Under the pieces are notes generated by a model. The model ran no database searches. It had not been told where the DNA came from and was given only the letters and a program-made list of their open reading frames with translations. A stretch of DNA of 64,000 nt, taken from Anaerobaca sp035448545 (GTDB lineage: Bacteria > Planctomycetota > Phycisphaerae > Sedimentisphaerales > Anaerobacaceae). The stretch covers positions 53,243 to 117,242 of the forward strand of contig DAOTJE010000014.1 in assembly GCA_035448545.1 (NCBI GenBank), in the 5' to 3' direction. Positions 25,701-32,978 of this stretch are shown in pieces (positions within the stretch are counted from its first letter, which is position 1; each line of letters opens with the position of its first letter). Made by a program: the position numbers and the translations under genes.

Positions 25701-26549
25701 CCGGCGCCCGATGGGTCGCAGATTCCGCTGATTCAATTGGCGGAGATCCACTATGTGCGCGGACCGCAGGCGATCAAGAGCGAGGACCTGTTTCTGACGG
25801 CCTATGTGGTCTTCGACCGCAGGCCGCAGTACGCCGAGGTCGATGTGATCGAGCAGTGCCGGCAGTACCTCCAGAGCAAGATCGATTCGGGTCAGTTCCG
25901 TGTCCCGGTAGGGGTGCACTATGAATTCGCCGGGACGTACGAGAACCAGATTCGAGCCACCCAGACCCTCACCGTCGTGGTCCCCCTGGCCCTTTTCATC
26001 ATCTTTCTGATTCTGTACCTCCAGTTCAAACGCGTCTCGACCACGGCGCTGGTTTTCTCGGGCATCCTCGTCGCCTGGGCAGGCGGATTCCTCATGATCT
26101 GGCTGTATGCCAGACCCTGGTTTCTGGACTTCAGCATTTTCGGCGCCAACATGCGAGATCTGTTTCAGGTGCATCCGATCAATCTGAGTGTTGCCATCTG
26201 GGTCGGCTTCCTCGCCCTGTTCGGCATTGCCTCGGACGATGGCGTCGTGATGTGCACGTATCTGGAACAGTCGTTCCGCAACCGGCCGACGGAGACCGTG
26301 CCACAGATTCGCAAGGCGGTTGTTGCGGCCGGCTCCCGGCGGGTCCGCCCGTGCCTGATGACCACCGCGACGACGATTCTGGCGCTGATTCCCGTGCTGA
26401 CCTCGACCGGCCGAGGCTCGGACATCATGGTCCCCATGGCCATCCCCTCCTTCGGTGGCATGACCATCGAGGTCCTCACCATGCTTATCGTTCCCGTTCT
26501 CTACAGCGCGCTGGAGGAGGCAAAAGCACGCCGAGCGGCAAGACGATAA
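22764..26549 (+). CDS. CusA-like heavy-metal RND efflux pump
   Basis: The 1261-residue proton-driven inner-membrane pump matches the CusA family: N-terminal helix, porter loops starting with PVDAIPDIGENQQIVFTEW, then TM4 with the charged GTMVDMGIVICEN motif near 435-450. The C-terminal half holds MQSGMRAPMGVKVKGPD and the TM block ending with MAIPSFGGMTIEVLTML. E. coli CusA is about 1047 residues; the excess lies partly in about 100 residues near 540-650 that hold three or more extra hydrophobic stretches before the normal TM7, and partly in a polar insert near 775-830. With the channel, adaptor and YHS lipoprotein it should export Cu(I)/Ag(I) or a related metal. Confidence 0.92.
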   Translation: MDERQRDIRAGASLLDRVIRFCLENKLVVALVVLLVVGWGLLVAPFDWDLAGAPRSPVPVDAIPDIGENQQIVFTEWMGRSPQDVEDQVTYPLTVSLMGLPGVKTVRSYSFFGFSSIYVIFQERVDFYWSRSRVLEKLNSLPAGTLPEGVQPALGPDATGLGQVFWYTLEGRDPNGNPAGGWDLDELRTIQDWYVRYALLGAEGVSEVASVGGFVREYQIDVDPDAMRAYGVGLEDIVKAVKGSNIDVGARTIEINKVEYVIRGLGFVKRLSDIEQTVIKVNDNVPIYVKDIAKVSTGPALRRGALDKSGAEAVGGVVVVRYGYNPLAAIQHVKEKIDELAPGLPEKTLADGTVSKVTIVPFYDRTGLIYETLGTLDTALTEEVLVTIIVVIVMVMHLHSSVLISALLPLAILMCFIAMKQFGVDANIVALSGIAIAIGTMVDMGIVICENILRRLDEAQEGDNALEVVYQASSEVGSAVVTAVATTIVSFLPVFTMTGAEGKLFKPLAFTKTFALLASIIVALTIIPPAAHILFTRKTVRSRIKRYVLGVILLGLAVAAGILFAWWIGAIIAAVGLYHLTQDRLPARARSAMPLLANALAVVVVGIVLTQHWLPVGPVEGFARNFAFVALLVGGLLLFFRIFQHFYPVILGWCLDHKIAFLSLPLLILVLGLMVWQGVAKVLFFVPEPLRQNRAWTAAAQVFPGLGREFMPALDEGSFLYMPTTMPHASIGEVLDVIAKQDMAFQAIPEIDSVVGKLGRVDSPLDPAPISMIETVINYKTEYVTDADGHRLRFKFDRANGEYVRDAQGNLIPDPDGRPYRQWRDHIRSPDDIWNEIVKAGEIPGTTSAPKLQPIEARIVMLQSGMRAPMGVKVKGPDLATIEKVALEIERFLKEVPGVEPAAVIADRVVGKPYLEIDIDRERIARYGISVQRVQDVIEVAIGGKRLTTTVEGRQRYGVRIRYLRELRDQIDTLEKILVPAPDGSQIPLIQLAEIHYVRGPQAIKSEDLFLTAYVVFDRRPQYAEVDVIEQCRQYLQSKIDSGQFRVPVGVHYEFAGTYENQIRATQTLTVVVPLALFIIFLILYLQFKRVSTTALVFSGILVAWAGGFLMIWLYARPWFLDFSIFGANMRDLFQVHPINLSVAIWVGFLALFGIASDDGVVMCTYLEQSFRNRPTETVPQIRKAVVAAGSRRVRPCLMTTATTILALIPVLTSTGRGSDIMVPMAIPSFGGMTIEVLTMLIVPVLYSALEEAKARRAARR

Positions 26550-26597
26550 GCCGGCCGGGCTGTGCAAAGACCCACAGACGGGCGGGGAATTGGAAAA

Positions 26598-26672
26598 TCG
26601 GGGCGACAGGACTTGAACCTGCGACCTTTGGTCCCCCAGACCAACACTCTAGCCAAGCTGAGCTACGCCCCG
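26598..26672 (-). tRNA. tRNA-Pro (GGG anticodon)
   Basis: On the minus strand a 75-base cloverleaf starts CGGGGCG and ends CGCCCCG plus discriminator A, giving a perfect 7-bp acceptor stem. The anticodon arm is TTGGT / ACCAA around loop CTGGGGG, which places GGG at positions 34-36 and decodes CCC (proline). The T arm reads GCAGGTTCAAGTCCTGT. The terminal CCA is not encoded. Confidence 0.95.
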
Positions 26673-26685
26673 AGCGACGGGAGCC

Positions 26686-26714
26686 ATTGTAGTGTCGCCC
26701 GGGCGGGTGAACAA
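26686..26714 (-). promoter_or_regulatory. Promoter of tRNA-Pro
   Basis: Reading on the minus strand, TTGTTC (26709-26714) and TACAAT (26686-26691) are separated by 17 bases, and the tRNA starts 13 bases after the -10 box. This is a good sigma-70-like promoter placed as expected for a monocistronic tRNA. Confidence 0.6.
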
Positions 26715-26824
26715 GCGTTTTTTTTCTGATTCGGGGAGCACGGTGGGGTTTTGGACAGGGCTGGGCAATCGCGCATATTATCGGACTGAGCGGCCGGTCT
26801 TCCAGAGAATCATGGACAAGAGAC

Positions 26825-26854
26825 TTGACAGAGTTAGGCATCCCTAACTATTCT
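26825..26854 (+). promoter_or_regulatory. Promoter with DtxR-type operator before dtxR-feoA
   Basis: TTGACA at 26825-26830 and TATTCT at 26849-26854 form a promoter with an 18-base spacer. Lying inside the spacer (26833-26848) is a perfect inverted repeat, GTTAGG, CATC, CCTAAC. It resembles the DtxR/IdeR box family (TTAGG...CCTAA). A bound repressor would cover the promoter core, so negative autoregulation by the DtxR-family product is the simple reading. Similar boxes precede feoB, the DtxR-FeoA fusion and hemP. Confidence 0.75.
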
Positions 26855-26887
26855 TTATGATTCGATCGTTGCTGACTGGATGAAACG

Positions 26888-27367
26888 ATGAAGATCGAGT
26901 CCGAACAACAACTCAGCGCATCGCTGGAAGACTACCTCGAAGCCATTTTCAATCTGGCCGGCGAGTCGGAAGGGGCGCGGAGCAAGGATATCGCTGAGGC
27001 GCTCAGCGTCGCGCGGTCCTCGGTGACCGGGGCGCTCCAGGCCCTTCGCGAGAAGGGTCTGGCCAATTACCGTCCCTACGGTTGTATCACGCTGACCGAA
27101 CCGGGCCGAGCCTTGGCGGCCGAGGTCGTGCGAAAGCACAACATCCTCAAGTCGTTCTTCGTCAACGTGCTTGGGGTGGACGCCGATGTCGCTCAGCAGG
27201 CGGCCTGCAAGGCGGAGCACGCGCTCGGTCCGGAGATCATCGGACGCCTCCTGAGTTTCATCAAGTATGTGACGGAGAGCCACCGCAACGGTCGCGACGT
27301 GGCCGAGGAGTTCCGCCAGTTTCACAAACAGAGATCGGGCAGCACGACCCGCAAGGCGAAGCCATGA
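26888..27367 (+). CDS. DtxR/MntR-family metal-dependent transcriptional regulator
   Basis: The 159-residue protein opens with the LEDYLEAIFNLAG helix and carries a winged-helix segment (SKDIAEALSVARSSVTGALQALREKGL) followed by the dimerisation and metal-binding domain with HNILKSFFVNVLGVD and EHALGPEIIGRL. Histidines and Glu of these motifs are the usual Fe(II)/Mn(II) ligands. It lacks a C-terminal SH3/FeoA domain, but the next gene encodes FeoA and overlaps it (ATGA). The upstream operator and the feo neighbours point to iron-responsive repression of ferrous iron uptake. Confidence 0.9.
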   Translation: MKIESEQQLSASLEDYLEAIFNLAGESEGARSKDIAEALSVARSSVTGALQALREKGLANYRPYGCITLTEPGRALAAEVVRKHNILKSFFVNVLGVDADVAQQAACKAEHALGPEIIGRLLSFIKYVTESHRNGRDVAEEFRQFHKQRSGSTTRKAKP

Positions 27368-27615
27368 ATCCGAGCGTTGAGGTGAAGGAAAGGCAGATGC
27401 GACCTTTATCGACGGCCAAGGCAGGCGAGAAGGTACGGCTCGTTCGAATCGACGCCGGACGCGGGCTGAACAGCCGCCTGGCGTCCATGGGGCTGGTGCC
27501 CAATGTCGAGCTAAAGGTCGTCAGCAACGGACATCCCGGCCCCTTCGTACTGATCGTCAAAGAGGCCAAAGTGGTGCTGGGCAGGGGGGTCGCCCAGAAG
27601 ATTCTGGTCAAGTAG
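27364..27615 (+). CDS. feoA: FeoA ferrous iron transport protein A
   Basis: The 83-residue cytoplasmic protein has the SH3-like FeoA fold: PLSTAKAGEKVRLVRIDAGRGLNSRLASMGLVPN and a closing VVLGRGVAQKILV. FeoA assists the FeoB ferrous iron channel. The ATG overlaps the DtxR stop, so the two are co-translated; feoB follows after a possible intergenic terminator. Confidence 0.9.
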   Translation: MNPSVEVKERQMRPLSTAKAGEKVRLVRIDAGRGLNSRLASMGLVPNVELKVVSNGHPGPFVLIVKEAKVVLGRGVAQKILVK

Positions 27616-27639
27616 GGCGGGCAGAGGTGCCCTTTTTTT
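27614..27639 (+). terminator. Possible intrinsic terminator or attenuator between feoA and feoB
   Basis: A 5-bp stem AGGGC / GCCCT (27614-27618 with 27629-27633) is followed directly by seven T residues. The stem is short, so termination may be partial. A degenerate DtxR-type box lies just downstream. Confidence 0.5.
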
Positions 27640-27648
27640 GTTCAAATA

Positions 27649-27664
27649 GTTCGCCTCTCCTAAC
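27649..27664 (+). promoter_or_regulatory. Degenerate DtxR-type box before feoB
   Basis: GTTCGC, CTCT, CCTAAC keeps the 6-4-6 spacing of the operator at 26833, with an intact right half and a left half matching 4 of 6 positions. It lies 37 bases before the feoB ATG, suggesting a separately regulated feoB start. Confidence 0.45.
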
Positions 27665-27701
27665 TTTTGCAGGGTACGGCTTTGAGGTACAGGCGGTGTC
27701 T

Positions 27702-29762
27702 ATGAAGTCCATCAGAGTGGCGCTGGCGGGCAATCCGAACAGCGGAAAGACCAGCGTGTTCAACATGCTCACGGGGGCGCGCCAGCACGTGGGAAACTAT
27801 CCCGGCGTGACCGTTGAGAAGAAGGAAGGCCAGTGCACCCATCGCGATTGGCGGATTACCTTCGTCGATCTGCCCGGCACATACAGCCTGACGGCCTACT
27901 CGGCCGAGGAGCTGATCGCCCGCAACCACATCCAGGAAGACCGGCCCGACGTCGTGGTGGACGTCGTTGACGCCAGCAATCTGGAACGGAATCTGTACCT
28001 GGCCACACAGATCATGGAGATGAACGTGCCCATGGTGCTGGCCTTCAACATGAGCGACCTGGCTGAGCGACGCGGTCTGAAGTTCGACCTGGACCAGTTG
28101 TCGCATCTGCTGGAGATGCGGATTGTCCCGACGGTGGGCAACAAGGGGCAGGGCCGGACCGAATTGCTGGATGCGATCGTCGAAACCGCAGCCGCCGAGC
28201 GTCGGGAACGAGTCCACCGGGTCACCTATGGCCAGGAGATCGAAGACAAGCTGATTCAGATTCAGCAAGCCCTCGATAAGACGAACAGTGAGGTGGTCGC
28301 CCGGTATGGTCGGCGCTGGCTGGCGATCAAGCTGCTCGAACAGGATGAGGACGTCATGTCCAAGATTCACGACCGGCAGGTCCTGGAGGTCGTCGGTCGC
28401 AGCGTCGCGCATCTGCGTACCATCCTGGGGGACGAGCCGGAAATCGTCATGGCCGACCGGCGGTACGGATTCATTTCGGGTGCCTGCCAGGAGACGATCC
28501 AGAGTTCCGTCGAGCGGCGTCACGATGTCAGTGATACGATCGACGCCGTGGTGACCAGCCGCGTCCTGGGGCTGCCGATCTTCCTGCTGCTGATGTACGT
28601 GGTTTTCTTCCTGACGTTCAAGATTGGCAGCTACCCGATGGATTGGCTGGAGGCCCTCTTCGGGATGTTGGCGGATGCGATCACGCGCCACTGGCCGGAG
28701 GGCCATGCGGAGTGGCTGCGTTCGCTGCTGGTTGAGGGCGTTATCGGAGGCGTCGGCGGCGTGCTGGTGTTCCTGCCCAATATTCTGCTGCTGTTCATGG
28801 CCATCGCGCTGCTGGAGGACTCGGGCTATATGGCCCGCGCGGCGTTTGTGATGGACCGGATCATGCACAAGATCGGCCTGCACGGCAAGAGCTTCATCCC
28901 GATGCTGATCGGGTTCGGCTGTTCGGTGCCGGCGATCATGGCGGCTCGCATCCTGGAAAACCGCCGCAACCAGTTGACGACGATCATGGTAGTCCCGCTG
29001 ATGAGCTGCGGCGCCCGGCTGACAATCTACAGCCTGTTTATTCCGGCGTTCTTCCGGCCACACTGGCAGGGACCGATGCTGTGGCTGATTTACCTCATCG
29101 GGATCGTGCTGGGGATCATCGTCGCCAAAGTGCTGCGATTGACCGTCTTTCGAGGCCAGACGATGCCGTTTGTCATGGAACTGCCGCCGTACCGGATGCC
29201 TACCAGCAAGAGTGTGTTCGTCCACACCTGGCAGCGCGGATGGCTCTACATCCGCAAGGCGGGCACTGTGATTCTTGCGGTGTCGATTGCGCTATGGTTT
29301 GCCATGAACTTCCCGAAACCGCCGGCGGATCGGCTCGAAGGGCGGAGCGCCCAGGAGGCACGCCAGGAAGGTCTGCGGCATTCGATGGTCGGCCGCGTGG
29401 GTCTGGCGGTCGAGCCGCTTCTGCGGCCGCTTGGTTTCGACTGGAGGATCGGCACAGCTCTGATCGGCTCGGTGGCGGCCAAGGAGCTGTTCGTCTCGCA
29501 GTTGGGGATCATCTACGCGGTCGAGAGCCCCGACGAGGAGGCGCCAAGCTTGCGTGAGCAGCTTCGAGCGGATTACACCCCTCTGGTGGGCTTCTGCGCG
29601 ATGCTGTTCTGCCTGATCAGCGCTCCGTGCATCGCGACGGTGGCCATGACGCGGCAGGAGACAAACTCCTGGGGTTGGGCCCTGTTCCAGTTCTTCGGCC
29701 TGACCGGCCTGGCCTACGTGTTGACCCTGCTGGTCTACCAGGTCGGACGACTCTGGCTGTAG
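27702..29762 (+). CDS. feoB: FeoB ferrous iron transporter
   Basis: The 686-residue protein starts at the ATG at 27702, directly before the G domain MKSIRVALAGNPNSGKTS. G1 (GNPNSGKT), G3 (DLPGTYSL) and G4 (NMSD) are intact. A helical spacer and two Gate domains follow: GVLVFLPNILLLFMAIALLEDSGYMARAAFVMD and the second with ALIGSVAAKELFVSQLG. It is an inner-membrane Fe(II) importer coupled to GTP hydrolysis. The C-terminal small cytoplasmic FeoC-like region is absent, common outside gamma-proteobacteria. The preceding box and feoA place it under iron control. Confidence 0.95.
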   Translation: MKSIRVALAGNPNSGKTSVFNMLTGARQHVGNYPGVTVEKKEGQCTHRDWRITFVDLPGTYSLTAYSAEELIARNHIQEDRPDVVVDVVDASNLERNLYLATQIMEMNVPMVLAFNMSDLAERRGLKFDLDQLSHLLEMRIVPTVGNKGQGRTELLDAIVETAAAERRERVHRVTYGQEIEDKLIQIQQALDKTNSEVVARYGRRWLAIKLLEQDEDVMSKIHDRQVLEVVGRSVAHLRTILGDEPEIVMADRRYGFISGACQETIQSSVERRHDVSDTIDAVVTSRVLGLPIFLLLMYVVFFLTFKIGSYPMDWLEALFGMLADAITRHWPEGHAEWLRSLLVEGVIGGVGGVLVFLPNILLLFMAIALLEDSGYMARAAFVMDRIMHKIGLHGKSFIPMLIGFGCSVPAIMAARILENRRNQLTTIMVVPLMSCGARLTIYSLFIPAFFRPHWQGPMLWLIYLIGIVLGIIVAKVLRLTVFRGQTMPFVMELPPYRMPTSKSVFVHTWQRGWLYIRKAGTVILAVSIALWFAMNFPKPPADRLEGRSAQEARQEGLRHSMVGRVGLAVEPLLRPLGFDWRIGTALIGSVAAKELFVSQLGIIYAVESPDEEAPSLREQLRADYTPLVGFCAMLFCLISAPCIATVAMTRQETNSWGWALFQFFGLTGLAYVLTLLVYQVGRLWL

Positions 29763-29802
29763 CCGTGTGGAAAAAAATCTCACTACCGCTGAGGATTTCT
29801 GC

Positions 29803-29845
29803 TTGACGGATTTTGCCATAGCTAATAATATTAGGAATACCTAAA
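29803..29845 (+). promoter_or_regulatory. Promoter with DtxR-type operator before the dtxR-feoA fusion gene
   Basis: TTGACG at 29803-29808 and TAATAT at 29826-29831 have a 17-base spacer. The operator ATTAGG, AATA, CCTAAA (29830-29845) overlaps the end of the -10 box and keeps the 6-4-6 layout; its core TTAGG/CCTAA is a perfect inverted repeat. A repressor here would block open complex formation. Confidence 0.7.
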
Positions 29846-29866
29846 AACAAAGGCATAAAAGGACCT

Positions 29867-30568
29867 ATGACGTTCGAATCTGCCAAATCGCTGAGTCCGA
29901 GCCTGGAAGACTACTTGCAGGCGATCTTCTGGACGGTTGCTGCCAAGGGAACCGCCCGAGCGAAGGACATCGCCAGGCAATTGGAAGTCAAGGCTTCTTC
30001 CGTCACCGGGGCGCTGCAAGCACTGGCCCAGAAGCAGTACGTTCACTACCAGCCCTATGAGGCGGTCACCCTGACGGCAGAGGGCTTCGATGAGGCGGCG
30101 CGGGTCGCGCAGCGGCACTCAATCGTTCGTGAGTTCTTCACCGAAGTCCTGGGGCTGAACGATGCGGCGGCTGAGGAGAAGGCGTGCCGGATGGAGCACT
30201 GTCTCGGGGCGGATGTGACGGACCGTCTGGCGGCACTAACGGAGTTCGTGAGGGCCCGCCCGGAGGTGGTTGCGGAGCTTTCACGACTGCTTGCGGAGCG
30301 TAGTGGCGTTGTGGACGCACGAGCGCGCGTGGGTGGCAGGTCCGTTACGGTGGCCGACCTGCGGCCCGGCCAGAAGGCGGCCATTGTTGCGGTGCGGTCC
30401 GAAGGGGCCCTCGCCAGGCGGCTGGTCGACATGGGATTGGGACGTGGCGCCCTGGTGGAGGTCGAGGGGATCGCGCCGGCAGGCGATCCAATCCGTATCA
30501 GGATTCGCGGGTATCGCTTGGCCCTGCGTAGAAGCGAAGCGGTGGCGATCTCGGTGGTGGGAAGATAA
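29867..30568 (+). CDS. DtxR-family regulator fused to a C-terminal FeoA/SH3 domain
   Basis: The 233-residue protein starts with SPSLEDYLQAIFW and a winged helix (AKDIARQLEVKASSVTGALQAL), close in pattern to the regulator at 26888. A metal-binding domain (HSIVREFFTEVLGLND and CRMEHCLGADVTDRL) follows to about 145. After a short linker, about 155-233 is a FeoA/SH3-like domain (VADLRPGQKAAIVAVRSEG...LARRLVDMGLGRGALVEVEG). This is the three-domain DtxR layout and differs from its paralogue by carrying the third domain. It has its own boxed promoter. Iron- or manganese-responsive repression is expected. Confidence 0.9.
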   Translation: MTFESAKSLSPSLEDYLQAIFWTVAAKGTARAKDIARQLEVKASSVTGALQALAQKQYVHYQPYEAVTLTAEGFDEAARVAQRHSIVREFFTEVLGLNDAAAEEKACRMEHCLGADVTDRLAALTEFVRARPEVVAELSRLLAERSGVVDARARVGGRSVTVADLRPGQKAAIVAVRSEGALARRLVDMGLGRGALVEVEGIAPAGDPIRIRIRGYRLALRRSEAVAISVVGR

Positions 30569-30592
30569 GTGTGTTGTTTTTTTGCGGTCATA

Positions 30593-30608
30593 GTTAGATA
30601 ACCCTAAC
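30593..30608 (+). promoter_or_regulatory. DtxR-type box before hemP
   Basis: GTTAGA, TAAC, CCTAAC differs from the perfect operator at 26833 at one position of the left half and keeps the 6-4-6 spacing. It lies 22 bases before the hemP GTG. A run of T at 30574-30583 just upstream may end the preceding transcript. Confidence 0.65.
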
Positions 30609-30630
30609 TTTCAAGCGTTAAGGGAACGGT

Positions 30631-30807
30631 GTGGAACGATGGGTCTCTGACAAGCAGACTGAGGTTCTGAGCCGGAATCAGATCAGCGCAGATTGCATCG
30701 ACTCGCAGACGATTCTCGGCAAGCGGGATGAGGTGCTCATCCGGCATGGAGACCAGGTATATCGATTGAGGAAGACCCGGAGTGGAAAACTGATCCTGAA
30801 CAAGTAG
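30631..30807 (+). CDS. hemP: HemP hemin uptake protein (short gene, GTG start)
   Basis: The 58-residue frame starts at GTG 30631 with AAGGG seven bases before it. Its C-terminal half reads ILGKRDEVLIRHGDQVYRL and ends RSGKLILNK, matching the conserved HemP/HmuP pattern (hemin-uptake small protein with a basic G-K-L-I-L end). HemP proteins are linked to heme and iron uptake and in some bacteria activate heme-uptake genes. The DtxR-type box directly upstream and the chelatase gene downstream fit this. It is easily missed because of its size and start codon. Confidence 0.85.
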   Translation: MERWVSDKQTEVLSRNQISADCIDSQTILGKRDEVLIRHGDQVYRLRKTRSGKLILNK

Positions 30808-30978
30808 AGCGATCACAAGACGCATACGCATCGCGACCGAGCCAGCCGCGTGCCAGCCAGGGAGCAGATGAGACCTTTGTCCAGCGAGGTCTTGCCTGCT
30901 CCTTTTCGTTTAGCCTTGGGTGGTTCGGCGCTGTGGATGCAAGAACGCAACTGCAAGAGGAAAGAAAGGGAAGAACAG

Positions 30979-32028
30979 ATGAAGGACATCGAATCTCAGG
31001 AAGTGACGTCGGCGAAAACATGCCATTGTTCGGGGCAGTGCACGGACTGCCAATCCAAGAAGACCACGGAGAATCAGAGCACGTCGAGGCCGGTCCCGTT
31101 CTCGGCTGTCACAGCGATGGTCTGGCTGCTTGTGTTGTGTGTTACGGCATGGGGCCAGTCCAACGGTTCCGGCGCGACTTCGAAGAGTGGAGGTCCCGGC
31201 CTGCTGATCATCGCGCATGGATCACCCGCCCGAGCCTGGAATCAGCAGGTTCTTGAACAGGAGCAGAAGGTGCGTGCGGGATTCGGCGACGACAATCCCT
31301 TTACCGACATCAAAGTGGTGTTCATGGAGTTTGCCGAGCCGAACGTGGCCGACGGCCTGGGCGCTCTCGTGAAGGCCGGTTGCCGCCGCATCGTGGCGGT
31401 GCCTTTGCTGATTGCGCCGTCGTCTCATTCGCACTGGGACATCCCGGCGCTGCTGGGGATACACAGCGATCCTCAGGTCGAGAAGGCCCTGCAAGAAGAG
31501 GGGGCGCGCCTGATGCGCCCGGAGGTGCCGGTTACGGTGACGACGACTCTGGACCAGAGCGACGTGATCGAGCGGATCATGCTCAAGCGCGTTCGCCAGC
31601 TCAGCCGTGACACAAAGCAGGAAGCGGTCGTTTTGCTGGCGCACGGAAGTGAGGCGATCCCTCCGGCGTGGGACCGCTTCATGAAACGCACCGTGACGTA
31701 CATCTGTGGGCAGACCGGCATCAGCTACGGGGATTGGGCTGCCGTCGGCGTCGGGCAGGAGTACAGCCGGGCGGCCGCCGCGATGCAGGAAGCGGCGCGA
31801 TACAAGGATCGCGTGATTGTCGTCGGTGCGTATCTGTCGATGGGCGTCAGCAGGATGCACAATCGCTGGATGACGCGTTTCAACGAGCCGGGGGGCGAGA
31901 TGCCACCGGCGGAGAACCCGTTGCAGGGCTTGAATCTGGAATTGGCGGAACAGGGACTGCTGCCCGACGAACTGGTGACGCAGTGGATCGTGGACACCGC
32001 CCGAAGCGAAGTGCAGCGGCATCCCTAA
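30979..32028 (+). CDS. Membrane-anchored CbiX-like tandem sirohydrochlorin chelatase
   Basis: The start is the ATG at 30979 after AAGGGAAG. The 349-residue protein has a Cys-rich N-terminus (KTCHCSGQCTDCQSKK), a hydrophobic segment (about 37-55) and two CbiX-type halves: one from LLIIAHGSPARAW near 75, the other from VVLLAHGSEAIPPAW near 217. The first half contains SSHSHWDIPALL. CbiX/SirB chelatases insert Co(II) or Fe(II) into sirohydrochlorin. In an iron regulon behind hemP, an iron-linked tetrapyrrole role is attractive, but an anchored, perhaps periplasmic chelatase recalls CbiK-type proteins of sulfate reducers that may bind heme. Metal and substrate are not determined. Confidence 0.8.
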   Translation: MKDIESQEVTSAKTCHCSGQCTDCQSKKTTENQSTSRPVPFSAVTAMVWLLVLCVTAWGQSNGSGATSKSGGPGLLIIAHGSPARAWNQQVLEQEQKVRAGFGDDNPFTDIKVVFMEFAEPNVADGLGALVKAGCRRIVAVPLLIAPSSHSHWDIPALLGIHSDPQVEKALQEEGARLMRPEVPVTVTTTLDQSDVIERIMLKRVRQLSRDTKQEAVVLLAHGSEAIPPAWDRFMKRTVTYICGQTGISYGDWAAVGVGQEYSRAAAAMQEAARYKDRVIVVGAYLSMGVSRMHNRWMTRFNEPGGEMPPAENPLQGLNLELAEQGLLPDELVTQWIVDTARSEVQRHP

Positions 32029-32057
32029 CGCAGTCACAGCAGGAGAAAGGAGCGAGT

Positions 32058-32858
32058 ATGCCTCTGAAGCATGAAGCAGAGCGTGGATTGACGCTGATCG
32101 AGTTGCTTGTGGTGATATCCATCGTGGCAGTTCTCATGGCCGTTTTACTGCCCGGTCTGCGGGCAGCCAGAGAGCAGGCCCAACGGATCGTGTGCGCCTC
32201 GCAACTGCGGCAACTGGCGATGGCCCACACGATGTACCAGCAGAGTCACGACGGGTGGATCGTGCCGGCCACCCAGAACTTGGGTGTGGATGAGTACTGG
32301 TACAACACACTCGGTCCGTACTTCGAGCACCGGAACGTTGGTCACGCCAAGGAGCATCCGGACGACATCGGGCGGGACATTTTGCGGTGCCCCCTGGACA
32401 AGGCAGCGTATCCGGAAATGCTCAATCCCCATTGCGTCGAGAACCCCAAGGGCTGGCTTTCCTATGCCCTGAACAGCCAGCCGACGCGTCACGTCAGCAG
32501 CCGGACGAAGAAATACGCCGGTGCCGGCGGCAACAAGATCACCCAACTGCGCCACCCGGCCGGCGTGATGCTGCACTGTGGTTTTGCCTACCGCGCGTGG
32601 GTGTGCGATGCGGTCGCTCTGACGCGAAATCAGTACGCCTCCGAGCCCGGCGCGCACTTCGACGAGATGCCTGGTTACCCTGAACAAAACAAGACGGTGC
32701 AGGTCGCCTATCGCCACGCCGGGCGGATGAACGTGCTTTGGACGGATGATCACGTGTCGTTACTCGAAGGCCCGATCCCTTCCGCGGAGGAGAGACCTGT
32801 GTTCTGGGGCATGGTCTACGATACGCTTGAGGGCATCGGTGTGCCGGTGGGGCCATAG
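32058..32858 (+). CDS. Prepilin-like (type II secretion-like) protein with H-x9-DG-type ending
   Basis: Start chosen at ATG 32058, with AGGAGAAAGGAG upstream. The 266-residue product has a prepilin leader RG-LTLIELLVVISIVAVLMAVLLP with cleavage expected after Gly and methylation of the following residue. The globular domain with NVLWTDDHVSLLEGP near the C-terminus belongs to the large family of planctomycete pseudopilin-like proteins. No assembly ATPase or peptidase is nearby. Function unknown; likely membrane- or envelope-attached. Confidence 0.85.
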   Translation: MPLKHEAERGLTLIELLVVISIVAVLMAVLLPGLRAAREQAQRIVCASQLRQLAMAHTMYQQSHDGWIVPATQNLGVDEYWYNTLGPYFEHRNVGHAKEHPDDIGRDILRCPLDKAAYPEMLNPHCVENPKGWLSYALNSQPTRHVSSRTKKYAGAGGNKITQLRHPAGVMLHCGFAYRAWVCDAVALTRNQYASEPGAHFDEMPGYPEQNKTVQVAYRHAGRMNVLWTDDHVSLLEGPIPSAEERPVFWGMVYDTLEGIGVPVGP

Positions 32859-32978
32859 CCCCTGCGCGGTGGAGAAACGAAAGGAGGAGTGCGAAGTGGA
32901 CCCATGAGACAACGCGGCAGTTTGTGTATGCGACAATGTGGTAGCATCAATCTGGATCAGTACGGAAGGAGTGAATCG

